This document shows positions 50,286 to 60,195 of a stretch of 64,000 nucleotides of DNA, piece after piece (within the stretch, counting starts at the first letter, position 1; every line of letters begins with the position of its first letter). The stretch is taken from positions 1 through 64,000 of the forward strand of contig JANYCY010000079.1 of NCBI GenBank assembly GCA_025360045.1, in the 5' to 3' direction. Source of the DNA: Janthinobacterium sp. (lineage in GTDB: Bacteria; Pseudomonadota; Gammaproteobacteria; Burkholderiales; Chitinibacteraceae). The notes beneath the pieces were generated by a model. It saw only the letters and a list, made by a program, of their open reading frames with translations, made no database searches and had not been told where the DNA came from. The translations under genes were made by a program, and so were the position numbers.

Positions 50286-50711
50286 ATGGCAATGACAATG
50301 CATGTGGACGTGGTAAGCGCAGAAGCACTGATTTACTCCGGCGTGGCTGAGTTTATCTCGGCACCTGCCGAAAAAGGTGAAATTGGTATTCTGCCGCGTC
50401 ACGCCCCACTACTCACTCGCGTGAGGCCCGGAGCGGTGCGCATCAAAGTTGCCAATAGCGATGAAGAAGTGATTCTGTATGTTTCGGGCGGCATGTTAGA
50501 AGTGCAGCCTCATGTGGTTACCGTGTTGGCAGATACTGCTATTCGCGGTAAAGACATCGACGAAGCTAAGGCGCTAGACGCCAAACGCCGCGCCGAAGAA
50601 GCATTAAAGAACCACGGATCATCGATGGACTTTGCGATGGCTCAGGCCGAGCTAGTCGAAGCGGTAGCAAAACTGGCCGTGATCGACAAGCTCAAAAAGC
50701 GTGGTCACTAA
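50286..50711 (+). CDS. atpC: ATP synthase F1 subunit epsilon
   Basis: The 141-residue protein has the beta-sandwich start ([39 protein letters not shown]) and the helical hairpin end typical of epsilon, which restrains ATP hydrolysis. It is the last gene before the terminator. Confidence 0.95.
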   Translation: MAMTMHVDVVSAEALIYSGVAEFISAPAEKGEIGILPRHAPLLTRVRPGAVRIKVANSDEEVILYVSGGMLEVQPHVVTVLADTAIRGKDIDEAKALDAKRRAEEALKNHGSSMDFAMAQAELVEAVAKLAVIDKLKKRGH

Positions 50712-50730
50712 GAATCTTTAGTGTGGTGAT

Positions 50731-50758
50731 AAAAAAGGCAGCTTCGGCTGCCTTTTTT
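50731..50758 (+). terminator. Terminator of the atp operon
   Basis: AAAAAAGGCAGC-TTCG-GCTGCCTTTTTT is a perfect stem with a stable tetraloop and a T-run. Confidence 0.95.
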
Positions 50759-50779
50759 ACGTTTGGAGAATGTGCTTTG

Positions 50780-50848
50780 GTAGGGCGGGTGAAACCCGCC
50801 GAGCTTTACTAGAAACACGAAAAACGGCGGGTTTCACCTGCCCTACGA
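50780..50848. repeat. Palindromic repeat, TAGGGCGGGTGAAACCCGCC family
   Basis: TAGGGCGGGTGAAACCCGCC stands at one end and its near complement GGCGGGTTTCACCTGCCCTA at the other, around about 30 bases. The same sequence pair occurs at 54077-54148. Confidence 0.75.
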
Positions 50849-50923
50849 TGATTCAATGTTTGTTATTGGCTTAGCTTAATGTGCATAGGGCTGAAAAAGC
50901 TTTAGCCCAAGCTATCGTGCTAT

Positions 50924-52435
50924 TTATGCTTGATGTGTTTTAAAAAACGCCAGCATTGTTTGTACCTGCTGGGCTTGCTCGCTAAGCTGCTCGGCGGTGG
51001 CAGAGAGTTGCTCTGAGGCGGCGGCATTGGTTTGCAGAAGTTGTGAAAGCTGGTCGATATTGTGGTTGATTAGCTCTAGCTCATGGCTTTGCTCAAAGCT
51101 ACTCGCAGCGATTTCTTGCACTAAATCGGCGGTTTTTCTAATTGATGGTTCGATTCTATTTAATAGCTCGCCCGCTGATTCGGCCAGTTGCACGCTGCTG
51201 CCTGATAACTCGCCAATTTCTTGTGCCGCTGTCTGGCTACGCTCGGCCAATCTACGTACTTCCCCTGCAACGACGGCAAAGCTTTTGCCATTGACCCCTG
51301 CGCGGGCTGCTTCAATGGCGGCGTTGAGGGCGAGTAGATTGGTTTGATAGGCAATATCGTCGATTATTTTGATTTCTTTAGCGATTTTTCGCATGGCAAG
51401 CACGGTTTGCTGCACGGATTCGCAGCCATTTCTTGCGTCTATAGATGATTGCTGGGCCATGCTGTCAGTGAGGTGAGCATTTTGGGTATTTTGATTAATA
51501 TTGATGCTTAGATTGTCGATAGAAGCACTACTTTCTTCGATATTATTCGCGTTTTCAGTGGTGTTTTGGCATAGCTCCAGCGCCGCGCTGGAAACCTCTG
51601 CGGAGGATAAGGCGCTGATGCTGGCGGCATTTCTAAGCTCGAAGACAATATGGCTGAGTTTTTCCACCATCTGGCTCATGGCAAAGAGCAGGCTGCTGTG
51701 ATCCCTAGGGTGAACGATGACTTTAACGCTTAAATCGCCTGCGGCGACTTGCTTGGCGATGTGTGCTGCGTAAGCAGGCTCCCCACCCAGCTGGCGCAGA
51801 ATTTGTTGGGTGCTGAACCATACGGCGGCAAGGCTGATAAGAAAGCCGCAGATGGCAGTAATCAAAACCATCCAAAAGATACGCTGGCCCTGAGCATCAA
51901 TCTGCTGGCGGGCCAGTGCGATATCGTTTTCTTCTAGCTTGACCAGTTTGTTGAGCAGGGCCATGGCCGCTTTATAAGCGGTATAGGCATCGCCATTAAT
52001 GAGGGCATAGGCTTCCGTTGGTTGGCCTTGCCGTGTAAGCTTAAAGGCTTCTTTATCTATTTTTTCAAATTGCAGGAGTCTGCTACGGGCTTCGTCAATT
52101 AAAGCCTTGCGGCTGTCATCGTTTTCTATGGCATACAGGCTTTCTAAAGCGCTGCGGCCTTTATCTAAGTCGATTTGGAATTGCTTCTCGGCTTCCGCCT
52201 CCATTTGGGTAGACCATGCGTGGATTTGATTGCGATCATCGGTGGTGGTGCTATTGATATGGAAGGCGGCCTGATTAGCCAGAAAAACTCTGCGGGCGTT
52301 TTCATCCAATGCAGAAGAGGCAAGGCGGCTGATTGATGAAATTGCGTGTAAAGAAAGCAGCACGATCAGCATCGTTACCAACGTAAGCAAGCCCGCTGGC
52401 AGCATGATTTTCCAGATGATTTTAAGATCCCGCAT
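50924..52435 (-). CDS. Methyl-accepting chemotaxis protein
   Basis: The 503-residue receptor has membrane helices near residues 10-32 and about 186-208, a four-helix-bundle periplasmic sensor between them, then a HAMP-like region and a long signalling coil. The tip [20 protein letters not shown] with EVRRLAERS after it binds CheA and CheW. No chemotaxis genes adjoin it. The ligand is unknown. Confidence 0.92.
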   Translation of the reverse strand: MRDLKIIWKIMLPAGLLTLVTMLIVLLSLHAISSISRLASSALDENARRVFLANQAAFHINSTTTDDRNQIHAWSTQMEAEAEKQFQIDLDKGRSALESLYAIENDDSRKALIDEARSRLLQFEKIDKEAFKLTRQGQPTEAYALINGDAYTAYKAAMALLNKLVKLEENDIALARQQIDAQGQRIFWMVLITAICGFLISLAAVWFSTQQILRQLGGEPAYAAHIAKQVAAGDLSVKVIVHPRDHSSLLFAMSQMVEKLSHIVFELRNAASISALSSAEVSSAALELCQNTTENANNIEESSASIDNLSININQNTQNAHLTDSMAQQSSIDARNGCESVQQTVLAMRKIAKEIKIIDDIAYQTNLLALNAAIEAARAGVNGKSFAVVAGEVRRLAERSQTAAQEIGELSGSSVQLAESAGELLNRIEPSIRKTADLVQEIAASSFEQSHELELINHNIDQLSQLLQTNAAASEQLSATAEQLSEQAQQVQTMLAFFKTHQA

Positions 52436-52575
52436 ACGTCATGCCCTCCTTTTCTTTCTTTAGATTAGCTGGCGTCTTGCATCGCTGCTGTTTTACCTTG
52501 CCTAGGGTTTAAAGCAGTTGCACTTGCCATGCAAGCTGGCATGATAAGTATTCTTACCTATAGAGATCCTATTCA

Positions 52576-54063
52576 ATGAGCCAAACCGCTTACCAAGCTG
52601 TTGTTGCAACCTTCACTCGTATTTATCGCTATGAGCATTTAGGCTCTTTGGCTAGCTGGGATCAGGCAGCCATGATGCCGTCCAAAGGTAATGACGCGCG
52701 CGGTGCGGCGATGGCAGAGCTGGGGGTGCTGATACATAACACGCTGACCGATCCGGCCTTGGCTGCGTTGATCAAGGCAGCGGAACTTGAGGATCTAAGC
52801 GCTGCCGAGCAAGCCAGCCTGCGTGAAATTAAGCGCCAGTGGGAACATGCCAATTTGCTGCCCGCTCGTTTGGTAGAAGCCAAGACGCTTGTGGGGTCGC
52901 ATTGCTCTCACGAGTGGCGCACTCAGCGAGCCAATAATGATTGGCAGGGGTTTTTAGCTAATTTTCGCGAAGTAGTGCGTTTATCGCGTGAAGAAGCGCA
53001 GCTCTTGGCGAAGGAAAGCGGCTTATCGCCTTACGATTCACTATTAAATAAATACGAGCCGGGAATGACTTGTACTGAGCTGGATCGTATTTTTGGCGAT
53101 GTAAAAAGCTGGTTGCCAGGGGTGATTCGCCAAGCCATAGAGCAGCAAGGCACCGAGCAATTGATCCCTGCGACTGGCGCATTTGCGGTCGAAAAACAAC
53201 GGGCCTTGGGCTTAGAAGTAATGGCCTTACTGGGTTTTGATTTTGAAGGCGGCCGCCTTGATGTATCGAATCACCCATTTTGCGGCGGTGTGCCTGAAGA
53301 CGTACGTATCACCACCCGCTATCGCGAAGATGATTTTATGCAAAGCATGATGGGCATTGTGCACGAAACCGGCCATGCCTGTTATGAACAAAACTTGCCA
53401 CGTGAAACCATCGCTTTACCGGTTGGCCGTGCCCGCTCGATGGGTATTCACGAAAGCCAGAGCTTATCGTTTGAAATGCAATTAGGCCGCAACCCAGCGT
53501 TTTTGGCACTGATCAGCCCGCTGGTTAAAAAGCACCTTGGGGAGCAGCCTGCATTTGAAGCGACTAATTTAGCCAAGATGTATACCCGCGTACGCCCTGG
53601 TTTTATTCGCGTTGATGCCGATGAGTTGACTTACCCTGCCCACATTATTTTGCGCTACGAAATTGAACGTGCGCTGATTGATGGTGAGATCGAAGCTGAC
53701 GATGTGCCCGCGCTATGGGATGAAAAAATGCAGGCTTACTTGGGGGTGGATACCAAGGGCAATTTCAAAAATGGTTGCCTGCAAGATATCCACTGGACCG
53801 ATGGCGCGTTTGGCTATTTCCCTAGCTACACCTTGGGTGCAATGTACGCCGCGCAGTATTTTGCGGCGATTCGCAAACTGCACCCAGATATGGATGAGCG
53901 CATCGCTGCGGGTGATTTAGAGCCGATCTTTAACTGGCTGAATGCCCATATCTGGAGCCAAGCCAGCCAGTGGGAAACCGATGATTTAGTCCGCCGTGCT
54001 ACAGGCGAATCGCTCAACCCAGCGCATTTCCGCAAGCATTTAGAACAGCGTTATTTGGCTTAA
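52576..54063 (+). CDS. M32-family carboxypeptidase (carboxypeptidase Taq type)
   Basis: The 495-residue metallopeptidase has HPF at 233-235, DVRITTRY at 242-249, the zinc motif HETGH at 263-267, HESQSLSFE and the late IRVDADELTYPAHIILRYE, all of them M32 signatures. It removes C-terminal residues from peptides in the cytoplasm, usually not proline. It stands alone. Confidence 0.93.
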   Translation: MSQTAYQAVVATFTRIYRYEHLGSLASWDQAAMMPSKGNDARGAAMAELGVLIHNTLTDPALAALIKAAELEDLSAAEQASLREIKRQWEHANLLPARLVEAKTLVGSHCSHEWRTQRANNDWQGFLANFREVVRLSREEAQLLAKESGLSPYDSLLNKYEPGMTCTELDRIFGDVKSWLPGVIRQAIEQQGTEQLIPATGAFAVEKQRALGLEVMALLGFDFEGGRLDVSNHPFCGGVPEDVRITTRYREDDFMQSMMGIVHETGHACYEQNLPRETIALPVGRARSMGIHESQSLSFEMQLGRNPAFLALISPLVKKHLGEQPAFEATNLAKMYTRVRPGFIRVDADELTYPAHIILRYEIERALIDGEIEADDVPALWDEKMQAYLGVDTKGNFKNGCLQDIHWTDGAFGYFPSYTLGAMYAAQYFAAIRKLHPDMDERIAAGDLEPIFNWLNAHIWSQASQWETDDLVRRATGESLNPAHFRKHLEQRYLA

Positions 54064-54076
54064 TAAGGCAGTAAAA

Positions 54077-54148
54077 CGTAGGGCGGGTGAAACCCGCCGT
54101 TTTTGTAGCACTTCATGTAAAAGTCTGGCGGGTTTCACCCGCCCTACG
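54077..54148. repeat. Palindromic repeat, TAGGGCGGGTGAAACCCGCC family
   Basis: CGTAGGGCGGGTGAAACCCG at the left and CGGGTTTCACCCGCCCTACG at the right are exact complements, so the unit can fold as one long stem or as two small ones. It lies between the carboxypeptidase gene and glmU. Confidence 0.75.
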
Positions 54149-54229
54149 GAATTCACATTACATTTTGCCGCAAGTTTGTAGCGCAAAAAGGGTTAAAATA
54201 ATGTCTTTTAGCTTACTAGGTCTTGTCGC

Positions 54230-55597
54230 ATGAGCGCTTTGCTTGATGTTGTTGTTCTCGCTGCCGGCCAAGGCAAGCGTATGTACTCCAAAATGCCTAA
54301 GGTTTTGCATCGCTTGGCGGGTAAACCGCTGTTGGGGCATGTGCTTGATACTGCGCGACATTTAAAACCGAGCAAGTTGGTGGTGGTGTACGGCCACGGT
54401 GGTGAGCAGGTACAAGAAGAATTGCTGGACAGCAAGGATCTGGCTTGGGCGCATCAGGCCGAGCAGCTGGGTACGGGCCACGCGCTGGCGCAGGCTTTGC
54501 CGCATTTGCAGGGCGAAACCACGCTGATGTTATACGGCGATGTGCCTTTGACTCGCTTAGCCACACTGCAAGCGCTGCTAGCCGCCAGCAATCAAGGGCA
54601 GTTAGGGATTCTGACGGATATCTTGGACGATGCGACTGGCTATGGCCGTATTGTTCGCGATGCTGCGGGTAAGGTAACGAGCATCGTTGAGCAAAAAGAC
54701 GCCAGCCCTGAGCAAGCCGCCATTACGGAAATGAATACAGGTATTTTGGCGCTGCCAACAGCCAAGCTGGCTGGCTGGCTTTCCGAGCTTAAAAATGACA
54801 ATGCCCAAGGCGAATATTACGCCACCGATTTGATTGCCCTTGCTGTGCGTGATGGTGTTGAGATCGCCACCGTGCACCCGCAGGATCATTGGGAAGCCGA
54901 AGGCATTAATAATAAGGTGCAACTGGCTCAGCTGGAACGCATTCACCAAGCCGAAATCGCCCAATCATTATTGCTGGCAGGTGTAAGCCTGATTGATCCG
55001 GCACGTATCGATGTACGCGGCACGCTACGTCATGGCATGGATGTGATTATCGATGTGAATTGCGTGTTTGAAGGCGAGGTGTTGTTGGGGGAAAACGTAA
55101 AAATCGGCGCGAATTGCGTTTTAAAGAATGTAACGATTAATGACGACACTATTATTCATCCATTCAGCCATCTAGAAAACGCAGTAGTGGGCAAGGGTAA
55201 TCTGATCGGCCCATTTGCCCGCCTGCGGCCCGGTGCCGAATTGGCAGACGATGTGCACATCGGCAACTTCGTTGAAATCAAAAAAGCCACCATCGGCAAG
55301 GGCTCCAAAGTAAATCACCTAAGCTATATCGGCGACACCACCATGGGCAGCAAGGTGAATGTAGGTGCGGGTACGATTACGGCCAATTACGACGGCGTGA
55401 ATAAGTTTCGCACCGTGATTGAAGACGAAGTGCGCATCGGCTCGAATAATGTGCTGGTTGCACCCGTCACTATTGGTGCAGGCGCAACCACAGGCGCAGG
55501 ATCGGTGATCGGCAAAAACGCACCGGCTGGCGAGCTGACTGTGGCGCGGGCCAAGCAGGTAACGATTTACGGCTGGCAGCGGCCGTTAAAGAAGTAA
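54230..55597 (+). CDS. glmU: Bifunctional GlcNAc-1-P uridyltransferase / GlcN-1-P acetyltransferase
   Basis: GlmU makes UDP-GlcNAc for the wall and LPS. The 455-residue protein has [18 protein letters not shown] (nucleotide loop), YGDVPLT, and in the C-terminal half the left-handed helix repeats ([30 protein letters not shown]) ending in the acetyl-CoA site [12 protein letters not shown]. It is next to the atp region, as often seen in proteobacteria. Confidence 0.95.
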   Translation: MSALLDVVVLAAGQGKRMYSKMPKVLHRLAGKPLLGHVLDTARHLKPSKLVVVYGHGGEQVQEELLDSKDLAWAHQAEQLGTGHALAQALPHLQGETTLMLYGDVPLTRLATLQALLAASNQGQLGILTDILDDATGYGRIVRDAAGKVTSIVEQKDASPEQAAITEMNTGILALPTAKLAGWLSELKNDNAQGEYYATDLIALAVRDGVEIATVHPQDHWEAEGINNKVQLAQLERIHQAEIAQSLLLAGVSLIDPARIDVRGTLRHGMDVIIDVNCVFEGEVLLGENVKIGANCVLKNVTINDDTIIHPFSHLENAVVGKGNLIGPFARLRPGAELADDVHIGNFVEIKKATIGKGSKVNHLSYIGDTTMGSKVNVGAGTITANYDGVNKFRTVIEDEVRIGSNNVLVAPVTIGAGATTGAGSVIGKNAPAGELTVARAKQVTIYGWQRPLKK

Positions 55598-55628
55598 CCG
55601 CTTTCAGAGCGGAAGGGGGGGGTAATGC

Positions 55629-56012
55629 CTAGGCATTTTTTCCTTCCCAATGAAACTGATGCAAAACCCGGTGGGCCACCGGGGCAAGCATCATGCCGAT
55701 AGCCGCTACAAAGACTAAGCCTGCATAGAGCGCATAAAGACCCACAAATAATTTTCCCCAATTGCTCACTGGTGGATTCAGCGGTCCCATTCCTCCCAGC
55801 ATCATCGCACCATTTAAAAAGCCATCGTGCCAGCTATGCTGCTCAAAATAAATATGGCCTGCCGCACCCAAAAGTAAAGAGAGCAAAATGAGCAGCAAAG
55901 CGCCCGCAAAATGCCACAGCAGTCGTAGGCGAAATTTGGCCCAAGGCAGCAGAGGGTGGTGTCTGGATTCGTACATGCTTAGCCTGCTTTTGAATGATCG
56001 ATAGATAGACAT
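55629..56012 (-). CDS. Small membrane protein with a GGMGP pore-loop-like segment
   Basis: The 127-residue protein has a basic N-terminus, a first membrane helix (WHFAGALLLILLSLLLGAAG), a short re-entrant-looking loop MMLGGMGPLNPP, a second helix (LFVGLYALYAGLVFVAAIGM) and HRVLHQFHWE at the end. Helix-loop-helix with GGxGP in the middle resembles the pore unit of two-helix potassium channels, but the TVGYG-like filter is not present. I recall similar unnamed proteins in many bacteria. It overlaps the pseudouridine synthase stop by one base. The function is unknown. Confidence 0.65.
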   Translation of the reverse strand: MSIYRSFKSRLSMYESRHHPLLPWAKFRLRLLWHFAGALLLILLSLLLGAAGHIYFEQHSWHDGFLNGAMMLGGMGPLNPPVSNWGKLFVGLYALYAGLVFVAAIGMMLAPVAHRVLHQFHWEGKNA

Positions 56013-56920
56013 TACTCAGGCCAGCACAGTTCCCGCTGGCTTTCAAAACGCCTATTTTCGCCCGTAAACGGATCAACAAATTCAATCGCTCTAGCTAATA
56101 ATTGCAAGGGGCGGCTGAAGTCGTCGCCTTTCTCAGGCAACAATTCCGGATACCAAGGATCATTTAAAATAGGCACGCCCAAGGCGCTTAGATGGGTGCG
56201 TAGCTGGTGTTTTTTGCCGGTGTGCGGCTTAAGGCGATAACGCGCCCACGCACCGCGCTGCTCGATCAGCTCGATATAGGTTTCGCTATTAGGCTCGCCT
56301 GCAGCCTCTTCCATGGTGAACATGCCCTGTTGCTCTTGCATAAAGCTGCGATGCACTCGGGGTAGTTCTAAATCGGCACGAAACGGCGCAATCGCCTCGT
56401 ATTCTTTTGCCACATCTCGCTCTGAAAACAGTGCATGGTAGCCAGCACGGCAGGCCGGATCTAGGCTGAACAACATAATCCCTGCCGTTTCTCTATCTAA
56501 GCGATGAATCGGTGCAATGTCGGGCGCGCCTAGCGACTTACGTAATCGGGTCAGTAGTGTTTCTTGTAAATAACGCCCAGCCGGAATACAGGCCAAAAAG
56601 TGCGGCTTATCCGCCACCAGCAAGCGCTCATCCTGATAGAGAATATGCTCGGCAAACGGTACAGGCGTTTCTTCCGGCACTTCGCGGTAATACCAAATCC
56701 GCCCATTGGGCTGGTAAGCGCTCGCTACATTCAATACCTCGCCCTGATGATCGACAATCTCGCCGCGCTCTAAACGCCCACGCAAAATTTCGGCAGGCAT
56801 ATGCGGAAAGCGGGTGATAAGAAACGTCAGCAAATCAGGCCATTGCCCCGCAGGTAGCTGCAAAAAACTCGGGGCAATACCATCACGATGCGGTAGGGGA
56901 GAAGTACGGCGTTTACTCAT
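56012..56920 (-). CDS. RluA-family pseudouridine synthase
   Basis: The protein contains an S4-like start and the catalytic block APIHRLDRETAGIMLFS, whose Asp forms the covalent bond with uridine, followed by HTGKKHQLRTHLSALGVPIL. It converts uridine to pseudouridine in tRNA or rRNA; the target is not clear from sequence. I prefer the ATG at 56918-56920 (MSKRRTSPLP) over the TTG seven codons upstream. Confidence 0.88.
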   Translation of the reverse strand: MSKRRTSPLPHRDGIAPSFLQLPAGQWPDLLTFLITRFPHMPAEILRGRLERGEIVDHQGEVLNVASAYQPNGRIWYYREVPEETPVPFAEHILYQDERLLVADKPHFLACIPAGRYLQETLLTRLRKSLGAPDIAPIHRLDRETAGIMLFSLDPACRAGYHALFSERDVAKEYEAIAPFRADLELPRVHRSFMQEQQGMFTMEEAAGEPNSETYIELIEQRGAWARYRLKPHTGKKHQLRTHLSALGVPILNDPWYPELLPEKGDDFSRPLQLLARAIEFVDPFTGENRRFESQRELCWPE

Positions 56921-57021
56921 GAGCGAGGCAATCAAAGGCAAAGGAGCTGCAGTTTACGGGGCGGGGGCAGGGAAAGGAACCTTTGGCTTTGTGTCGGATT
57001 AATTTACCGTTTTTGAAACAT

Positions 57022-57097
57022 CGTCATTCCCGTATGCTTTTGGCGGGAATCTAGCTGCGCTGCTGGATCCCCGATTAAAACATTCGGGAATGACGGT
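57022..57097. repeat. dRS3-like repeat, second copy
   Basis: CGTCATTCCCG...CGGGAATCTAG...GGATCCCCGA...TTCGGGAATGACGG has the same layout as 1198-1271, with inverted ends. The 57004-57326 gap holds this repeat, the next one and the ychF leader, and no gene. Confidence 0.6.
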
Positions 57098-57142
57098 TTG
57101 GCGTTGATTTTAGATTCATAACAAACAATTTTACTAAACCCT

Positions 57143-57203
57143 CGTTTTTCTCTGTGAAACTCCGCGTCCTCTGTGTACTTTCGTGTTTTAAGATTTGGGT
57201 TTT
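57143..57203. repeat. Second copy of the CTCTGTGAAACTCC repeat
   Basis: TTTTTCTCTGTGAAACTCCG, GTCCTCTGTGT and AAGATTTGGGTTT match 35993-36053 apart from a few changes. Here only one half of the inverted repeat is present. Confidence 0.6.
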
Positions 57204-57326
57204 CGGGCAAAACATCCCCCATTTGACGATGGGATTTGTGCAGGGTGGGAGCGGCGGCGGTCACAATCGGGTAAAATCCCGCTTTTAAAGTATATGTTGG
57301 CCGCGATTTGCGGCAAAAGGATTGAT

Positions 57327-58418
<1,092 letters not shown>

Positions 58419-58475
58419 ATTGACAGACCTGTTTCATGCTATTTAATACAGTTGCATTTATAGCTTGAAAACACG

Positions 58476-58505
58476 AAAAAGCCCTGATAAATCAGGGCTT
58501 TTCTG
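58476..58505 (+). terminator. Terminator after ychF
   Basis: AAAAAGCCCTGAT-AA-ATCAGGGCTTTT is a perfect stem followed by TTCTGTTTTT. Confidence 0.9.
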
Positions 58506-58606
58506 TTTTTCGATATTTAAAAACAATCACTTTCGACTAATCGGCTGGGGCGCCAAACACAGAATGAGTAAGCAAAGTGGAAATTTGAATAAACTAAAGA
58601 GGCGAA

Positions 58607-58819
58607 ATGGGTACAACCGCTATTAAAACTGAGCAAGATCACGCTTGTGCGATAGAGCGTCTATTGAATTTGATGAGTGCCGATGGCGATGAGAATAATG
58701 AAGCGATTAAGTCATTAGCTTCGCGCATTCAGGAGTATGAACACAAAATTTCACCCCCGATTAATCTATTTCCTTTTTGTACTGAAAAAGGTAACTTGTC
58801 GGAATGTAACGTCCGTTAA
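58607..58819 (+). pseudogene. HigA-like antitoxin N-terminal remnant
   Basis: The 70-residue product opens TAIKTEQDHACAIERLLNLM and has LASRIQEYEHKISPP. This resembles the N-terminus of HigA-type antitoxins (AIKTExDYxxALxxIExLM, then LVExYExxxxPIxPP). The helix-turn-helix that should follow is missing, and the last 20 residues look like another frame. Another open stretch without a start lies at about 58866-58964. I take it for a decayed antitoxin, but a short active protein cannot be excluded. No HigB toxin is seen. Confidence 0.4.
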
Positions 58820-58963
58820 TAAAATTACACTTGTGTAAGTTGGTTTAGTTAGCTAAAGTTTGCTTCGGTCTTGTTGCCGCTGACCCTTTGCCTTTGGCTT
58901 TGGATCTTGGCGCGTTAGTACGCGAACGTCTCAGTCGCCGTCAAGAACTGGGGCATTTCTTAT

Positions 58964-58999
58964 AAAAAAAAGCCAGCCTATTTAGGCTGGCTTTTTTTC
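58964..58999 (-). terminator. Terminator at the end of the hsd-DUF3800 operon
   Basis: AAAAAAAAGCCAGCCTA and TAGGCTGGCTTTTTTT are perfect arms around TT, with A- and T-runs outside, so the structure works for both strands. The stop codon of the minus-strand gene lies within the stem-loop. Confidence 0.9.
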
Positions 59000-59497
59000 T
59001 TCAATGAATATTCCTTTCTTTCGTTTTATCTGTTGTTCATAGCTGGGGTCTGTGGTGCGAAATGCAGTTACAAATTGCAATGGCTTGGCTGCGTCATCTG
59101 GTTCATCAAGCACCACAACGTACATTTCATTAACGACAAAATAAACTCGGCGGCGTTTTCGACGGTTGCCTCTATCGTCTTGTAAGGTTTCGCGGTAGAC
59201 CCTGGTTAAACCTCCATTGCCAGCTAGTACTTCTTTGATCCACAGCATCCGCTCTGCCCGAATGAACGAAAGTTCAGCGTCGTGATCCATTCCTTCTCGG
59301 TATCTTGCTGTTTCTGTAAATGCATGTTTAAACGCATCACGCCCAAATTTGACAAGTCGTCCATGCCAGTCGGTAATGGGTGTACCACTTACATAGGTCT
59401 CTACATATACCTTGCGATAAGCCTGCCACGCTTCACCTTCCTGCCATTCGCCATTGACTGGTTTGAGCCGCAGTTTATTTAACTTAGGCTCGCTCAT
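58982..59497 (-). CDS. Unknown protein in the hsd operon, possible BECR-fold nuclease
   Basis: I do not firmly recognise this 171-residue protein. Its second half has features of the Barnase-EndoU-ColicinE5/D-RelE (BECR) nuclease fold seen in many toxins and phage proteins: a His in VKFGRDAFKHAF (His58), a long helix RAERMLWIKEVL, strands RRVYFVVNEMYVVVLDEP, and FVTAFRTTDPSYEQQI with Thr144, Arg147 and Asp150. There is no signal or membrane segment. It is the last gene of the type I restriction operon, and its start overlaps the DUF3800 stop by one base. Both proteins begin with MSEP. It may be an effector, or a protein partner of DUF3800. Confidence 0.5.
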   Translation of the reverse strand: MSEPKLNKLRLKPVNGEWQEGEAWQAYRKVYVETYVSGTPITDWHGRLVKFGRDAFKHAFTETARYREGMDHDAELSFIRAERMLWIKEVLAGNGGLTRVYRETLQDDRGNRRKRRRVYFVVNEMYVVVLDEPDDAAKPLQFVTAFRTTDPSYEQQIKRKKGIFIEEKKPA

Positions 59498-60195
59498 TAT
59501 CGGCCTTTGAAACTGAATACATTAAATTTGGCGTCTTCAGAAGGATAAGAGCAGAACTCCATATTTTGTTTGCCCAAGCTTGCTGCTAGATGCTCACAAA
59601 AGGCTAGTTTTGCGTTACTTGTACTGCGCCGATTCCATGCATAGCCTAGTGCGCCGATCAATACATCTGTAAGCTGAATCAGTGGTTGCTCTGCTGAATC
59701 GACAGGCTCAAGACACGCTATTTTGGCGCGACCAGTCAGCTTGCGCTCCAAACAGTCACGCAGGTCGCCAAAGCGCCGCTGGCAAGCGTTCTGTTGATAA
59801 TCCAGATAAATATGGTAGTTCGCCCCCGGTGTAAGCCAATGCACCAGCATTTGATAGTAGAGCTTGTAAAAGCCCAATTCACTGTCGCCCTCATTATGCT
59901 GCTCATGATTCAGCTTACTGCGGTCAGCAATTAAAGCCCGGAAACGAACATCGGGTTGCTGTGCAAACCAAGCGATCAGCTCGTCATAAAAAGCAGCTTT
60001 GCCAGGGGCTACCTTGCTCCAACCAAATTCGCCACGTGCCGCATGGCGGGCTTGCATCAGATGTAGCTGACGCACCAATGTGGGCTTGCGTTCCCGAGGG
60101 CAAACCAGTGCACCCAATACCAGATAACGGTCGGCACTGTCTGAGGTGTGCCGACTTTCATCGCAATAAACATTGTATTGGATGGGCTCGCTCAT
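59497..60195 (-). CDS. DUF3800 protein (RNase H-like)
   Basis: The 232-residue protein shows the DUF3800 pattern: CDESRH at the start (Asp12, Glu13), RFRALIADR, IYLDYQQN (Asp132), and PLIQLTDVLIGALGYA with Gln174 and Asp177. The acidic residues are placed as in RNase H-like folds, so a metal-dependent nuclease is plausible. DUF3800 genes are common in defence islands. The start overlaps the hsdS stop by 4 bases (ATGA), so it is translated with the restriction subunits. Confidence 0.8.
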   Translation of the reverse strand: MSEPIQYNVYCDESRHTSDSADRYLVLGALVCPRERKPTLVRQLHLMQARHAARGEFGWSKVAPGKAAFYDELIAWFAQQPDVRFRALIADRSKLNHEQHNEGDSELGFYKLYYQMLVHWLTPGANYHIYLDYQQNACQRRFGDLRDCLERKLTGRAKIACLEPVDSAEQPLIQLTDVLIGALGYAWNRRSTSNAKLAFCEHLAASLGKQNMEFCSYPSEDAKFNVFSFKGR

